This document shows positions 10,501 to 20,600 of a stretch of 64,000 bases of DNA, piece by piece; within the stretch, counting starts at the first letter, position 1, and each line of letters opens with the position of its first letter. The notes below the pieces were generated by a model. That model was not told the origin of the DNA, searched no databases, and saw only the letters and a list, made by a program, of their open reading frames with translations. The stretch covers positions 620,001-684,000 of the forward strand of contig NZ_RCWZ01000005.1 of assembly GCF_003675385.1 (NCBI RefSeq), read 5' to 3'. Origin of the DNA: Mucilaginibacter kameinonensis (GTDB lineage Bacteria; Bacteroidota; Bacteroidia; Sphingobacteriales; Sphingobacteriaceae). A program made the translations under genes and the position numbers.

Positions 10501-11743
10501 CATCAAACAATAACGCGGTCACGGCATCGCTTTTTATCCTGACCGGCGAATTGTAGGTGTTATAATAGTTAAACTTTTGTGTTTTTAAACTGTACCGGTT
10601 CAATCCATTGGCGGTGGTACCTATCCAAATATCATCACCATAGGCCAATACAGATCTGATATGGTTCCCGGCCAGGGTGTTAGCTATTTCCGCATTATGT
10701 TGAAGGGTGTAAAAAAGCTTCTCGTTTAAATCACAATAGTTAACACCACCGCCAAACGTACAGATCCACAGACAATCTGTACGGTCAATAAAAATTTTAC
10801 TCAAGGAGTTTGAATTTAAGCCATGAGCTGAATTTTTATCATTAACCATCTGAATAAACCTGAGCTGGCTGTCAAGTCGCAGTACCGCATTAGGTACATG
10901 GATCCAATAGTCGCCACGACTGCTCCGTACAACTCCTTTTATATCTGAATAACCGGGACAGGTAAACCGGCTACCCGCTGTAAGTATGCCACCTTTTTTA
11001 TTGACCAGGAATAACGTGTTCTTTGCTGTAACTGTCAGGTTATTCCGGTCGTCGACAAACACATGTGAAAGCTCTTGAGTGGCAAGACCTTTAATATCCG
11101 CTTTATTCAACATAAACTTTTTATCAAACGTCCAGATTCCCATATTACCCGATAAATAAAGGGTTCCATATTTATCGGTTGTCATATCTGTAAAACGGAT
11201 ACCTGCAGGCATGCTTAGCTTTTGTGCTTCAATAGTATTTCCCTTAACCCTGAATAATTTAAACTGGCTCCCTGTAAAAACATACAACAAATCGCCTGAT
11301 GGTTTGATTACCTTTTCAAAGCCGGTTCGCGAACCGGTGTTTTCTGAAAAATCGGTATATTTTTCCTGTCGGGTATTAAAACATTGCAGTCCACCTTCCG
11401 TGCCTATCCAAATATTGTCCTGGTCATCCGGATAAAGCGAAATCACCCTGTTTTTAAAGGCATTATTGAGCGGAACATTACTGTTGTAAAACTTTTTAAC
11501 CGAGTATCCATCATACCTGTCCAACCCAAAAAAGGTGGCCACCCATATGTAACCCCGTTTATCCTGCACAATGTAATTGGCATCCGTATGAGACAAACCT
11601 TCATCCACGGTTAGATAATTGAATTTATAAGGATAAGGCTGGGCACCGGCAACAGATATAGCTATACAATAAAAAAGGGCAAAGAAGTATAGCGCTTTGA
11701 CGTTAAGGCGTTTATTTACCCAGAAGAGGTTTTGGATGCTCAT
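7562..11743 (-). CDS. Hybrid two-component system sensor/regulator (HTCS) of a polysaccharide locus
   Basis: One 1393-residue polypeptide with everything needed for signalling. It has a signal anchor, then a periplasmic beta-propeller made of repeats such as YIWVATFFGLDRYDG and NIWIGTEGGLQCFNT, and a Y_Y_Y domain (YRYKLNGFDKDWKFTDG). A membrane helix follows near 800-820. The HisKA domain has H855 in NVSHEFRTPLTLILGPLE, followed by an ATPase domain with the N box (NLLNNAFKYTNAGG) and DTGIGI. A receiver carries D1184 (LIISDVMMPG), and an AraC helix-turn-helix is at the C-terminus (about 1290-1385). In this family the propeller binds a glycan breakdown product and the AraC domain activates the neighbouring susCD and enzyme genes. 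It is divergent from susC. The start sits at a typical MSIQNLFWVNKR leader. Confidence 0.95.
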   Translation of the reverse strand: MSIQNLFWVNKRLNVKALYFFALFYCIAISVAGAQPYPYKFNYLTVDEGLSHTDANYIVQDKRGYIWVATFFGLDRYDGYSVKKFYNSNVPLNNAFKNRVISLYPDDQDNIWIGTEGGLQCFNTRQEKYTDFSENTGSRTGFEKVIKPSGDLLYVFTGSQFKLFRVKGNTIEAQKLSMPAGIRFTDMTTDKYGTLYLSGNMGIWTFDKKFMLNKADIKGLATQELSHVFVDDRNNLTVTAKNTLFLVNKKGGILTAGSRFTCPGYSDIKGVVRSSRGDYWIHVPNAVLRLDSQLRFIQMVNDKNSAHGLNSNSLSKIFIDRTDCLWICTFGGGVNYCDLNEKLFYTLQHNAEIANTLAGNHIRSVLAYGDDIWIGTTANGLNRYSLKTQKFNYYNTYNSPVRIKSDAVTALLFDDHRNLWIGSSGGIDILKPDGTLWKPAGSELFPTHVVDCLARDYYGNIWFGNHQDHLGVIWKDAQNCYRIKYYGEGYFIYADKNRPQLLVSSIHGLKRMIVDRNGNIIESFSYNASSSKPNSLSSDYTYPIDKQNDSTYWVGTIGGGLNKLVLREKNDSYAITTYAGNYGIFNDVESLEVDNAGNIWMGGNGLECFNPVTGKLIRYDKNDGLQGNSFKVGASYKGEDGRLYFGGIKGLNYFYPEQIKANSIAARPTFTDILINNQRPVYANPDSEKNVIPQAIGYCNKLRLNYLQNNFQIAFSSMHFANPLKCKYRYKLNGFDKDWKFTDGKNPAAAYSNLDYASYKFVVEATNNDGIWSTYKAEMIITVTPPWWKSGFAKLIYAVLFLSGLAGIYIYQARWYRLKREMEVRAVNENKREEMHQQREELYQQQLMFFTNVSHEFRTPLTLILGPLESLIGQNKNSALDYSYQLMYRNAKRLMNLISELMNFKKVADSIVKLQVQPLMIGQFCKDLTWEFQNLAINKNIVFEVNAHIENQVAGAGYAPFDVQVLEKILFNLLNNAFKYTNAGGRVIFELFFDINQFKPSFNTGFELLNKDHRAKKYAYFRVADTGIGISGESITRIFDRYYRISKNHLGSGVGLALVKSLTQLHKGDIYVYSERYKGTEIIIGIPWGDENYETSERATGGAVEVQLEVIDNAMPTHLPENEPTENHLPEKSSKILLLVEDNNELRAFLKQAFEKYYLVQEAEDGRQGFELATRQMPDLIISDVMMPGMDGIELCKLLKEQFETSHIPFIILSAKDALDTKIEGMESGADFYFAKPLSIDLLLLTVANIFEQAEKLKQRYAKNYLSEATELVNSEKDKAFFQKLINVIEDNIQDLNLDVDFLCRHLFISRTKLYQKIKGISDQSVGEFIRTVRLKRAIHIMTHEDVSMNEVADRIGLQSNSNFSRAFKKEYGESPLQFMKSLKKPQANTKQG

Positions 11744-11968
11744 TTATATTGCTGCCGGTTTGGGATTTAAAAATACTGTAAGAATATCAATCCGGTAAAA
11801 TTAATGACGGATACTACAAACAGCTGATATCAGTGCTAAAATTGGTCTGCCACATCATACAGGAAATAAGCTATAAAAGCATTCGTTTGACGTTGCACGA
11901 TACAATAAAACAAAATTGAATTTTATACACCGGATAATTTAATATTCCCCATTCAAAAAGCACAATTT

Positions 11969-11998
11969 GCTAATAAAAATGTACGATTTGACAATTGA
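11969..11998 (+). promoter_or_regulatory. Candidate HTCS operator, copy 1
   Basis: Holds AATAAAAATGTACGATTTG followed by ACAATT. It matches the copy upstream of the GH2 gene at 17636 (17528-17557) at 25 of 30 positions without gaps. Not palindromic, which is compatible with asymmetric AraC-type binding. It lies about 225 bp from the HTCS start and 418 bp from the susC start. Confidence 0.6.
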
Positions 11999-12129
11999 CT
12001 TTTTTTGACATATCTGCCCGATAGTTCCCATCTCATTATAACCTGCAAAATCTTCGTTTTTTCGCCATTTCAAACAGCATCCTATCTATTAGCCCTAACG
12101 CTGCCCAACTACAATCAAATGCACTTTGC

Positions 12130-12159
12130 GGCAATAAATATGCACGATTTGGCAACCTC
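12130..12159 (+). promoter_or_regulatory. Candidate HTCS operator, copy 2
   Basis: Contains AATAAATATGCACGATTTGG followed by CAACC, the same 30-bp motif as at 11969 with a few changes, in the same orientation 161 bp downstream. It is the copy nearest to susC (257 bp to the ATG). Confidence 0.55.
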
Positions 12160-12416
12160 CCGCCCTCATTAAACAGGTTATTTGTTCCCGCCAATTATTG
12201 TAACAAATCTATTAGCGGTACTGCTTCTGCTATTGCGTGGCCGCTCCTCCTACAACGGGGCAAGCTGCACAGCTATACTAACCTTTGGCCCTCCCGGTAA
12301 TTTTTAAAATCAAATTATAAACTAAAAACTTCAAAAATCAATGAACGAAAAAAACAGAAACCATCACTCAACCAATCCAGATCAACCTCTCATTATGTGC
12401 AATTAAAAGTTTAATT

Positions 12417-15400
12417 ATGAAAAAGACTTTACTTAAAAAGTATGTTAAGATTAGCAAGTCCGGGTTTTACCTGGGCGGTATCGTCCTTTTATTTGTTTCG
12501 GATTTTAGCTCCGCCGCTCCTATAAAAACCGCGTCCCATCAGATTGTTGGCGTGGTTACTAAGGGCAATAAAGAAAATGCCCTGACAATAAAAGGCCGGG
12601 TTATAGACCGGGTAACCGGTCAGACTATACCGGGAGTTTCTATAAGGATCAAAGGAGCCACCGGCGGTACAGTTACTGATATCAACGGCAACTTCTCCAT
12701 AGAAGCAGCCAACAATGCGGTACTGGTGTTTACCTATATAGGGTATGATCCGCTCGATGTGCCTGTTGACGGCCAAACCACCCTAAACGTAAGGTTACAG
12801 CCGGCAGCCAAAAACTTGAATGAGGTAATAGTAGTAGGTTATGGCGCGCAAAAGAAAACATCATCCACCGCCGCCGTTTCAACTATCAACACAACTGAAA
12901 TAGCCCAAAAACCGGTTGTAAATTTGACTAACAGCCTGGTGGGCCGCGCCTCGGGCCTAATAGTTACCCAGGGCAGCGGCGAACCCGGTTTTGACGCTTC
13001 AAATATCCAGATCAGGGGGCAAGGATCGTTCAACCGCTCGGCCGCCTTGCTTATTGTTGACGGCGTACCGCGCGATTTCAGCCGCCTTGATCCTAATACC
13101 ATAGCCAGTTTCACAGTACTAAAAGATGCAGCCGCTGTTGCTCCTTACGGAGTAGCCGGTGCTAATGGAGTAATTTTGGTTACGACCAAGCAGGGCCGTT
13201 CAGGAAAAGCATCGTTAACCTATAATGGATATGTCGGTTTCCAAAATCCAACTTTTATACCACAATACACCAACTCTTACCAATATGCGCTGATGCGTAA
13301 TGAGGCCAACGCTAATGACGCGGCAGATGCAGGCACGCAATATGTTCCTTTTGCTACCGATGATGACCTGCAAAAATATAAGGATCATTCAGATCTTGAT
13401 GTGCACGGGGATAGTGACCCGCTGCATGATATTATCCTGAAAAATCGTCTGATTACCGCTCACAATATTACGCTCTCGGGCGGTAGTGATGACATCAGGT
13501 ATTTTGCGTCGGTTGGATATACCCATCAGGATGGTATGTGGGGTACAACTTATCTCAATAAATACAACGGATCATTAAATTTAACCGCCAATGCTACCAA
13601 AAGCACCACAGTAAACTTTTCGGTAAACAGTTATGTAGAAGACGGACATTACCCTGGTACAGGCGCAGGAAGCATTTTAGATCAGGCTGAACGAACAGCG
13701 CCCTATACCCCCGTTTACTTTACTAATGGTTTATGGGGTGGTTACATAGGTCAGTCGTTGGTTGGCGAAATTTACCATAGCGGTTATGACATCAATGAAA
13801 ACTCGGCTTTACTTTCCCAGTTGTCTATCGATCAGAAACTGCCCATCAAAGGCCTGAGTATTAAAGGAGTGATCAGCTACGATAACGGCCCGGAACCTTT
13901 GTTTAACACACAAACATCATTTCAACGTTCTTACCGTACCCCTATCCCATTTTATAGCGTAGCCGATAAAACCAAAAAGCCTTACACTTTTGTGCAAAGT
14001 ATCCAAGGCAGCCAATATCCAAGCTACTCAGAAACCTATAATCAAACGCATTCTATTACGGCGCAGGGCTTATTAAACTATGCCGGTTCATTTGGCAAGA
14101 GTGATATCACTGGCTTGCTCGTAGTTGAAAACCGTACAGTTAAATATAAAACCTTCTCGGCCAAAAAGATCAATTACAACCTTGATATCGATGAGCTTGA
14201 TTTTGGTGGTCCTGCTCCTTCCGATGCGACCAACTCCGGCCACTCCGACGGGCAGAAACAAATAGGTTACGTTTATCGTCTCGGTTATGCTTATGACAAA
14301 AAATATCTTTTTGAGGCAACCGGCAGATATGATGGCAGCTATCTTTTTGCACCAGACCATCGCTGGGGTTTCTTTCCGGCTTTCTCGGCAGGCTGGCGTA
14401 TTTCTGAAGAGAAGTTTATGAAAGGTAAAATAGACTGGATAGATAACCTGAAACTCAGAGGTTCATGGGGACAATCAGGTGCTTATCCGGCAAGTGGTGG
14501 TAATATTCTTACCTACCAGTACCTAAGTCCTTACCGCATTGCATCAAGCTCAGGAGTATTAAATAACACTACCACTCAGGGCGTTTACGAGGGACTGCAG
14601 GGCAACCCGGACATAACCTGGGAAAAGGCTACCAAAATTGATGCGGGTTTAGAAGCTACACTTTGGAATGGCGCCCTTGGCTTCGAAGTCGATTACTTTT
14701 CAGAAAAAAGGTCGAACCTGCTGGCACAGATCGCGGCATCCCTGCCTCCTGAATATGGCATTGGTTTAGGGTTGGTAAATGGCGCTAACATGCAAAATCA
14801 TGGCATCGACGTAACGATCACCAGTTCGAAAAGCTTTACCAAAGACTTACGCCTGGATATTAAAGCTACCTTCACCTTCGCCCGGAATAAACTGGTTAAG
14901 GTATACGAAGACGCGGGAACTTATGCCAATCCTAACACACGCCGAACAGGGCGTCCGAATGGTACCCAATTTGGGTTACAGGCATTAGGCTATTTTACAC
15001 CGGCTGATTTTGAAGCCGACGGAAAAACCCTAAAACCAGGTATTCCCGTTCCACAGTTTGGAGCTGTCCGCCCTGGTGATTTGAAATACGCCGATTTAAA
15101 TGGCGACGGCAAAATAAATGGCAATGACCAAACAGTCATCGGCCATCCCAATACCCCCGAAATTATTTATGGGCTTGAGCCACGTCTTTCGTACAAAAAC
15201 TTTGATATCGACCTGCTGATCCAGGGATCGGGAAACAGCAATATCCAGCTTAATAACTATTTCGTGTGGCCTTTCCAGGCATCCGGTTCAGCAACCGAAT
15301 TAACTTATAAAGACCACTGGACACCATCAAATACCGACGCGTTATACCCTCGTTTATACGGTACACCAAAATCAAACAATACGCAGTCATCCAGCTGGTG

Positions 15401-15629
15401 GATAAGAAATAACTCATACCTGCGCCTCAGGAGCTTTGAATTAGGGTATACTTTTTCAAGCAGGCTGCTGGGCAAAGCGATGCGATCGCTAAGAGTTTAT
15501 GCAGCAGGCCAGAACGTGTTTACCTGGACACCATCGATAAAAGAAACTATTGATCCTGAAAACAGCGGAAGTAATGAAAATTATTTCCAGCAGCGCGTGC
15601 TTTCAATAGGAGTTAATGCAACATTTTAA
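12417..15629 (+). CDS. SusC-like TonB-dependent outer-membrane transporter (locus 1)
   Basis: A 1070-residue protein with a hydrophobic leader (FYLGGIVLLFVSDFSSAA). A CarboxypepD-regulatory-like domain follows (KGRVIDRVTGQTIPGVSIRI, TDINGNFSIEA), then the Bacteroidota box NEVIVVGYGAQKK and the plug domain (NIQIRGQGSFNRSAALLIVD, ANGVILVTTKQG). The remaining residues form a 22-strand barrel ending in a terminal aromatic (NATF). It imports oligosaccharides captured by its SusD partner, driven by TonB. Eleven bases separate it from susD, so they form one operon. Divergence from the HTCS gene and the motif copies upstream suggest control by that regulator. The ATG lies directly after TTAATT with no Shine-Dalgarno, as is usual in this phylum. 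Confidence 0.95.
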   Translation: MKKTLLKKYVKISKSGFYLGGIVLLFVSDFSSAAPIKTASHQIVGVVTKGNKENALTIKGRVIDRVTGQTIPGVSIRIKGATGGTVTDINGNFSIEAANNAVLVFTYIGYDPLDVPVDGQTTLNVRLQPAAKNLNEVIVVGYGAQKKTSSTAAVSTINTTEIAQKPVVNLTNSLVGRASGLIVTQGSGEPGFDASNIQIRGQGSFNRSAALLIVDGVPRDFSRLDPNTIASFTVLKDAAAVAPYGVAGANGVILVTTKQGRSGKASLTYNGYVGFQNPTFIPQYTNSYQYALMRNEANANDAADAGTQYVPFATDDDLQKYKDHSDLDVHGDSDPLHDIILKNRLITAHNITLSGGSDDIRYFASVGYTHQDGMWGTTYLNKYNGSLNLTANATKSTTVNFSVNSYVEDGHYPGTGAGSILDQAERTAPYTPVYFTNGLWGGYIGQSLVGEIYHSGYDINENSALLSQLSIDQKLPIKGLSIKGVISYDNGPEPLFNTQTSFQRSYRTPIPFYSVADKTKKPYTFVQSIQGSQYPSYSETYNQTHSITAQGLLNYAGSFGKSDITGLLVVENRTVKYKTFSAKKINYNLDIDELDFGGPAPSDATNSGHSDGQKQIGYVYRLGYAYDKKYLFEATGRYDGSYLFAPDHRWGFFPAFSAGWRISEEKFMKGKIDWIDNLKLRGSWGQSGAYPASGGNILTYQYLSPYRIASSSGVLNNTTTQGVYEGLQGNPDITWEKATKIDAGLEATLWNGALGFEVDYFSEKRSNLLAQIAASLPPEYGIGLGLVNGANMQNHGIDVTITSSKSFTKDLRLDIKATFTFARNKLVKVYEDAGTYANPNTRRTGRPNGTQFGLQALGYFTPADFEADGKTLKPGIPVPQFGAVRPGDLKYADLNGDGKINGNDQTVIGHPNTPEIIYGLEPRLSYKNFDIDLLIQGSGNSNIQLNNYFVWPFQASGSATELTYKDHWTPSNTDALYPRLYGTPKSNNTQSSSWWIRNNSYLRLRSFELGYTFSSRLLGKAMRSLRVYAAGQNVFTWTPSIKETIDPENSGSNENYFQQRVLSIGVNATF

Positions 15630-15640
15630 AATATAACGAG

Positions 15641-17320
15641 ATGAAATCAACATATTTAAAAAAGAGCCGGGTGTACTTTCTCGCTTTACTTGTAGTTAGT
15701 GCAAGCGCCTGTAAAAAAAATCTGTTAGACGTGCCGCCTAAAGGTTTTTTAACCGATGAGGCAGCATTTTCCTCAGAAGCTAACGCCGACCTGGTGCTTA
15801 ATGATATTTACAGCAATTTGCCCGATATTAATAACGAGACGCAAAACTCGGATCAGTATACAGATAACAGCGCCTGCGGTGCATCATGGGAAACAGGCCA
15901 ATCGGTGATCCGGGCTAATTCGCTCAATCCTTCTAACGCTATCGACGGCCCCGCTGGTTCATGGAAATGGGAAACTGTTTACGCCAACATCCGGAAGTGT
16001 AACATATTTCTTCAGAATGTTACGGCAAACAAAGCTAAGTTTTCAGACGCATGGTATACCAAACGTATTGGCGAAGCTACGTTCATGCGTGCATACTACT
16101 ATTCATTGTTATACACCAATTACGGCGGTGTGCCACTTATTTCAAAACCGCTTGACAACCGCACCGGCGACGACATATTTGTGGCCCGCGGTACTGCCGA
16201 TCAAACAATTGCTTTCATAGAAGCCGATTGCGACGCAGCTGCTGCTGCCTTACCGACCACATCAGATCCAGGCCGGGCCACCAAAGGAGCGGCTTTGACC
16301 TTAAAGGGCTGGGTTGAACTATTTGCAGCAAGTCCGCTTAGTAACACTACTAATGATGCGGCCAAATGGGCCAAAGCGGCCGCTACCAACCAGCAGGTAA
16401 TGACGCTTGGACAATACATCATTTTTTCGGATTACGCAGGTCAGTTTCTGTCATCAAACAACTGGAACAAGGAAACCATTTTTGCCAGGGGATACGCAGC
16501 ACCCAACCGCGGCCACAAACGCGAAGGCATTCTCGGGCCTGTTATCGTGAACGGTGGTCAGCAAGCCTGGGGAAACCTGGCCCCTACGCAAAACTTGATT
16601 GATGATTACGAAATGGATAACGGTAAAACTATCACCGACCCTACATCGGGTTATGACCCTCAAAACCCTTATGTACACCGGGAGCCGAGGTTTTACCAAT
16701 CCATTGTATATGATGGTTCAAGCTGGCAGGGCGATATCTTTAAATCCCGCATCGGTGGTAATAACGAGATTGACTTAAGCTCATCAAGTGATATTTCAAA
16801 TACCGGTTATAACGGTAAAAAAACGCTGGATGAATCTATCCGCGGGCAAACGAGCTTAAATACCACACAGGGCACTTCCAACTATATTATCTTCAGGTAC
16901 GCCGAGGTACTTTTAAGCTACGCCGAAGCGCAAAACGAAGCCGTTGGCCCTGACGCTTCCGTTTATGCAGCGGTAAACCAGGTTAGGCAACGCGCGGGTT
17001 CTGCGTTACCCGCCGTTCCTGCTGGTTTAAGTAAAGATCAGATGAGAGATGTTATCCGGCGTGAGCGACGTATTGAATTTGTATTTGAAGACAAACGATG
17101 GTACGATATCAGGCGCTGGGACATTACCACAAAAGGCCCCGCTGTTTTGCAGGAGCAGGAATATGGTATGAAAATTACAGCTGATGCTGGCGGCAAATTA
17201 ACTTACTCCCCAGTACCAATATTCAAAAATTCCTTTTCCGAGTATATGAACTGGTTGCCATTGCCATTGCGGTTAATCAACCAGAATCCAAAACTCACAC
17301 AAAACCCGGGATATAATTGA
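15641..17320 (+). CDS. SusD-like glycan-binding lipoprotein (locus 1)
   Basis: A 559-residue outer-membrane lipoprotein. The signal peptide ends at C24 (LLVVSASACKKN), and CKKNLLDVPPKG is typical of the mature start. The RagB/SusD fold is seen in the TPR-like helices (EATFMRAYYYSLLYTNYGGV), in LSYAEAQNEA and in RRERRIEFVFEDKRWYDIRR, ending with the family tail KLTQNPGYN. It lids the SusC barrel and helps select the ligand. A strong hairpin terminator follows 30 bases after the stop, so the susCD transcript probably ends here and the enzymes downstream have their own promoter. Confidence 0.95.
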   Translation: MKSTYLKKSRVYFLALLVVSASACKKNLLDVPPKGFLTDEAAFSSEANADLVLNDIYSNLPDINNETQNSDQYTDNSACGASWETGQSVIRANSLNPSNAIDGPAGSWKWETVYANIRKCNIFLQNVTANKAKFSDAWYTKRIGEATFMRAYYYSLLYTNYGGVPLISKPLDNRTGDDIFVARGTADQTIAFIEADCDAAAAALPTTSDPGRATKGAALTLKGWVELFAASPLSNTTNDAAKWAKAAATNQQVMTLGQYIIFSDYAGQFLSSNNWNKETIFARGYAAPNRGHKREGILGPVIVNGGQQAWGNLAPTQNLIDDYEMDNGKTITDPTSGYDPQNPYVHREPRFYQSIVYDGSSWQGDIFKSRIGGNNEIDLSSSSDISNTGYNGKKTLDESIRGQTSLNTTQGTSNYIIFRYAEVLLSYAEAQNEAVGPDASVYAAVNQVRQRAGSALPAVPAGLSKDQMRDVIRRERRIEFVFEDKRWYDIRRWDITTKGPAVLQEQEYGMKITADAGGKLTYSPVPIFKNSFSEYMNWLPLPLRLINQNPKLTQNPGYN

Positions 17321-17349
17321 TTTCATAATCCGGTTTATTAATTGGTTCG

Positions 17350-17379
17350 CGGCCCCCTTAACCCGGGGCCGTTTTTTTT
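17350..17379 (+). terminator. Rho-independent terminator after susD
   Basis: Stem CGGCCCC (17350-17356) pairs with GGGGCCG (17365-17371) around an 8-base loop, followed at once by eight T residues. It is 30 bp after the susD stop. It should end most susCD transcripts and insulate the GH2 promoter downstream. Confidence 0.9.
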
Positions 17380-17477
17380 CCAGACATTCTAAAAACGACC
17401 GCTAAAAGAACTTTTTAGACAACAAAAATGCAATACTTATTGTACTACTTCTATTATTTAAAAACAAGGCCCCATTA

Positions 17478-17507
17478 GTCAAAAAAGGTGCATTGTCGGC
17501 CAATTTA
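17478..17507 (+). promoter_or_regulatory. Candidate HTCS operator, degenerate copy
   Basis: Matches the copy at 17528 at about 20 of 30 positions without gaps (shared elements include AAAA, TG-A, TGT and CAATTTA). It is in the same orientation, exactly 50 bp upstream of it. On its own it would not be convincing; it is included because of the regular spacing. Confidence 0.35.
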
Positions 17508-17527
17508 TCCTGGTTAAGGTACATTAT

Positions 17528-17557
17528 GCAAATAAAAATGTACTGTATGACAATTTA
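17528..17557 (+). promoter_or_regulatory. Candidate HTCS operator, copy 3
   Basis: Contains AATAAAAATGTACTGTATGA followed by CAATT, 25 of 30 identical to the copy at 11969 in the susC/HTCS spacer, and ends 78 bp upstream of the GH2 start at 17636. The same motif upstream of susC and of a separately promoted enzyme gene is what a shared activator site would look like. Confidence 0.6.
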
Positions 17558-17635
17558 CAGCTGTAAAAATTACATTTATTTGTATCTAAAACTTACAATT
17601 ATCAATTGCCCCAAATTTTCTAAATATAAATATCT

Positions 17636-20600
17636 ATGAGTAAAACTTTCTTTTCGAAAAAGACTCTTATTTTATCAATCGTAACCATTCTTTCCGGCTA
17701 TCAGTCAAGTTTTGGTTTCCAGGCGCCCACCGGAAGCAGGCTATCCGCTACGGATACCGCGTCTGTGCCGAAAGAAATTGAAGACCCTGAAAACATTGGC
17801 ATCCATAAAGAGGCCAGTCACGCTACGTTAATGCCCTATGCTTCGTTAAAAGAGGCTTTGGCCGGTAATCGTCATGCGTCGTCATATAGCCGCAGCCTGA
17901 ACGGGCTTTGGAAATTTAACTGGGTAGACTGGCCACAGAAGCGCCCGGTTAATTTTTATAAACCCGATTATGATGTATCGGGCTGGAAAGATATCAAAGT
18001 GCCATCCAACTGGCAAGTTGAAGGCTATGGCACGCCATATTACAGCAATTTTACCTATATTTTCCAAAAAGATTTTCCGAGGGTAATGAGCACCCCGCCC
18101 GAAAAATATACCGCGTATAAAGAACGAAACCCGGTAGGCAGCTATCGCCGTGACTTTACCGTACCTGCCGAATGGAATGGTCGCCGTATTTTTATCACTT
18201 TTGATGGCGTTGATGCAGGCTTCTTTATCTGGGTGAATGGCAAGAAAGTAGGTTACAGCGTCAATAGCCGTAATGCTGCTGAATTTGACCTTACCAAATA
18301 CATTAAACCAGGTAAAAACACTTTGGCTGTCGAAGTTTACCGTTTTACTACTGGCAGCTACCTTGAAGATCAGGATATGTGGCGACTAAGCGGCATCTTC
18401 AGAAATGTAACCCTCTGGAGCAGCCCACAGGAGCATATCAGGGATTATTTCGTCAAAACCAATCTGGATAGCCAGTATAAAAACGCCGATGTTGTTGTAT
18501 CAACCAAAGTAAAAAACTATGGTACAGCCTCTGTTAAAGCCCGTGTATTGGATGTGGCTTTATACAATGGCAGCGTGCCGGTTCCGGGAGCAACTGCTAA
18601 AAAGGCTATCCCTGCCTTAAAGCCAGGCGAAGAAGTTGTTGTTGAAACCAGCTTTCATGTAAACAACCCGCAAAAGTGGACGGCAGAAACGCCTAAGCTT
18701 TATATCACAGTTGTTAAAATTAATGACGGGGCTAATGCTATTGAAACACTGTCATCACGTACAGGTTTCAGAAACATCGAAATTAAAGGACGTTTGTTTC
18801 TGGTTAATGGCGTACCAATTAAACTAAAAGGTGTAAACCGTCACGAAAACTGGCCGGATGATGGTCATGCGGTTACCGAAGAGCAGATGATCAGGGACAT
18901 TGTACTAATCAAACAAGCCAACTGTAATCATGTACGCACCTGCCATTACTCCGACGATCCACGTTGGTATGAACTGTGCGATCAGTATGGCATTTACCTT
19001 GTTGCTGAAGCTAACTTAGAAAACCACGGTGCATGGGACGAGTTCAATGAGGAGCCAAGGATCAAAGCCGCGTTGATTGACAGAAATGTTGCCAACGTGG
19101 AAAATTTCAAGAATCATCCATCTGTTATTATATGGAGCTTGGGTAACGAATGTGGCAGCGGCGGCTCAAACTTCCGGGCGATATTAAAAGCGATTAAAGA
19201 TATTGACACAAGCCGCCCTACTCACTACCAGGGTTTTGGCATCGGTAAAAACAATCCTGCCGATATGGACAGCGAAATGTATACCGATGTGGAGAACCTC
19301 GAAAAACATGCCAACGATCAAACCTTAACCAAGCCATTTTACCTGTGCGAGTATGCACACGCCATGTTTAACTCCATGGGCTCAGTTGATATTTATAACG
19401 ACTTGTTCGATAAATATCCTCAGTTGTTGGGCGGTGCTATCTGGGAGTGGCAGGATCAGGGTATCTATAACAACCGCGACCCTAAACACCCGATAACTGC
19501 TTTTGGCGGAGGCTTTGGAGAGTATCCCAACGATCAATACTTCATTCACAAAGGTGTCGTATTTTCAGACAGGTCATTAAAACCACACTATCCCGAACTG
19601 AAACATGCTTACCAGTGGATCAGCATCCATCCTAAAGACCTGAAAAACGGCATCGTTACAATTAAAAACCGTTACCAGTTTATAACACTCAATAGCTTTG
19701 CTGCTAAGTGGACTGTAAGCGAAAACGGTTCAATCATATCTTCAGGCAACCTGCCATTAAAAGAAATTAAACCCGGCCAGGAACTGGATGTAAAAATCCC
19801 ATACACGGTTACTCCTAAACCCGGGGCAGAATATTTCCTGAGGGTTTCATTTGACCAGGCCGCAGATAATATGTGGGCAAAAAAAGGTTATGAGGTAGCC
19901 GCCCAGCAACTGGAACTTCCTATAGCTATATCTGCAGCTAAAGAACCTGCGCCAACAACAAAACTAAGCTTATCAAACGAGGACAATAAGATTAAAGTAA
20001 AGGGAACTGGCTTTGCGCTGGAGTTTGACGTAGCCAAAGGTACTTTTACTAAAATGGAGAAAAACGGCGAAAATGTTTTACAGGATAACGGTGGCCCGAT
20101 GCTGCACTTATGGCGTGCGCCTCACCGTAAGGATGACATGTGGGCTTATGATGACTATTGGGTTAAATACGGGATAAAAGAATTGGCATGGAAAACCGAT
20201 GATGTAAAAGCCACCCAGCTTACCAACGGTAATGTAGAAATAAAAGCAAACCTAACCGGCACCGGCAAACACGATTTTGCAGTTCATCATCAGGCTGTTT
20301 ACACTATTGATGGTAGTGGAAACATTAAAGTTGATAACAACGTGAGCTTTAATGGCAGCGATAAAATAGTGCTTGGCCGTTTAGGCGTGCGCCTGTTCCT
20401 AAAACAAGACCTTAACCAGTTTGAATACTTTGGTCGCGGGCCAATGGAGAACTATGCCGACAGGAAAAGCGGTTTTGATGTTGGTCATTACAGCAGCAGC
20501 ATTGCGAAGCAAATGACACCGTATGAAAAGCCAATGGATTGCGGTAATCACGAAGATGTACGCTGGGCCAAGGTATTTACAGCCAAAGGTTCGGGCATCG

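Larger units (their letters stand above)
11744..12416. other. Divergent regulatory region between HTCS and susC
   Basis: A 673-base spacer with no credible gene. It carries two clear copies of the repeated 30-bp motif (11969-11998 and 12130-12159) and a looser TTGCACGATACAATAA at about 11893. The distance from the second copy to the susC start leaves room for a promoter and a long 5' leader. Both divergent promoters must lie here; exact -33/-7 elements could not be assigned. Confidence 0.5.
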
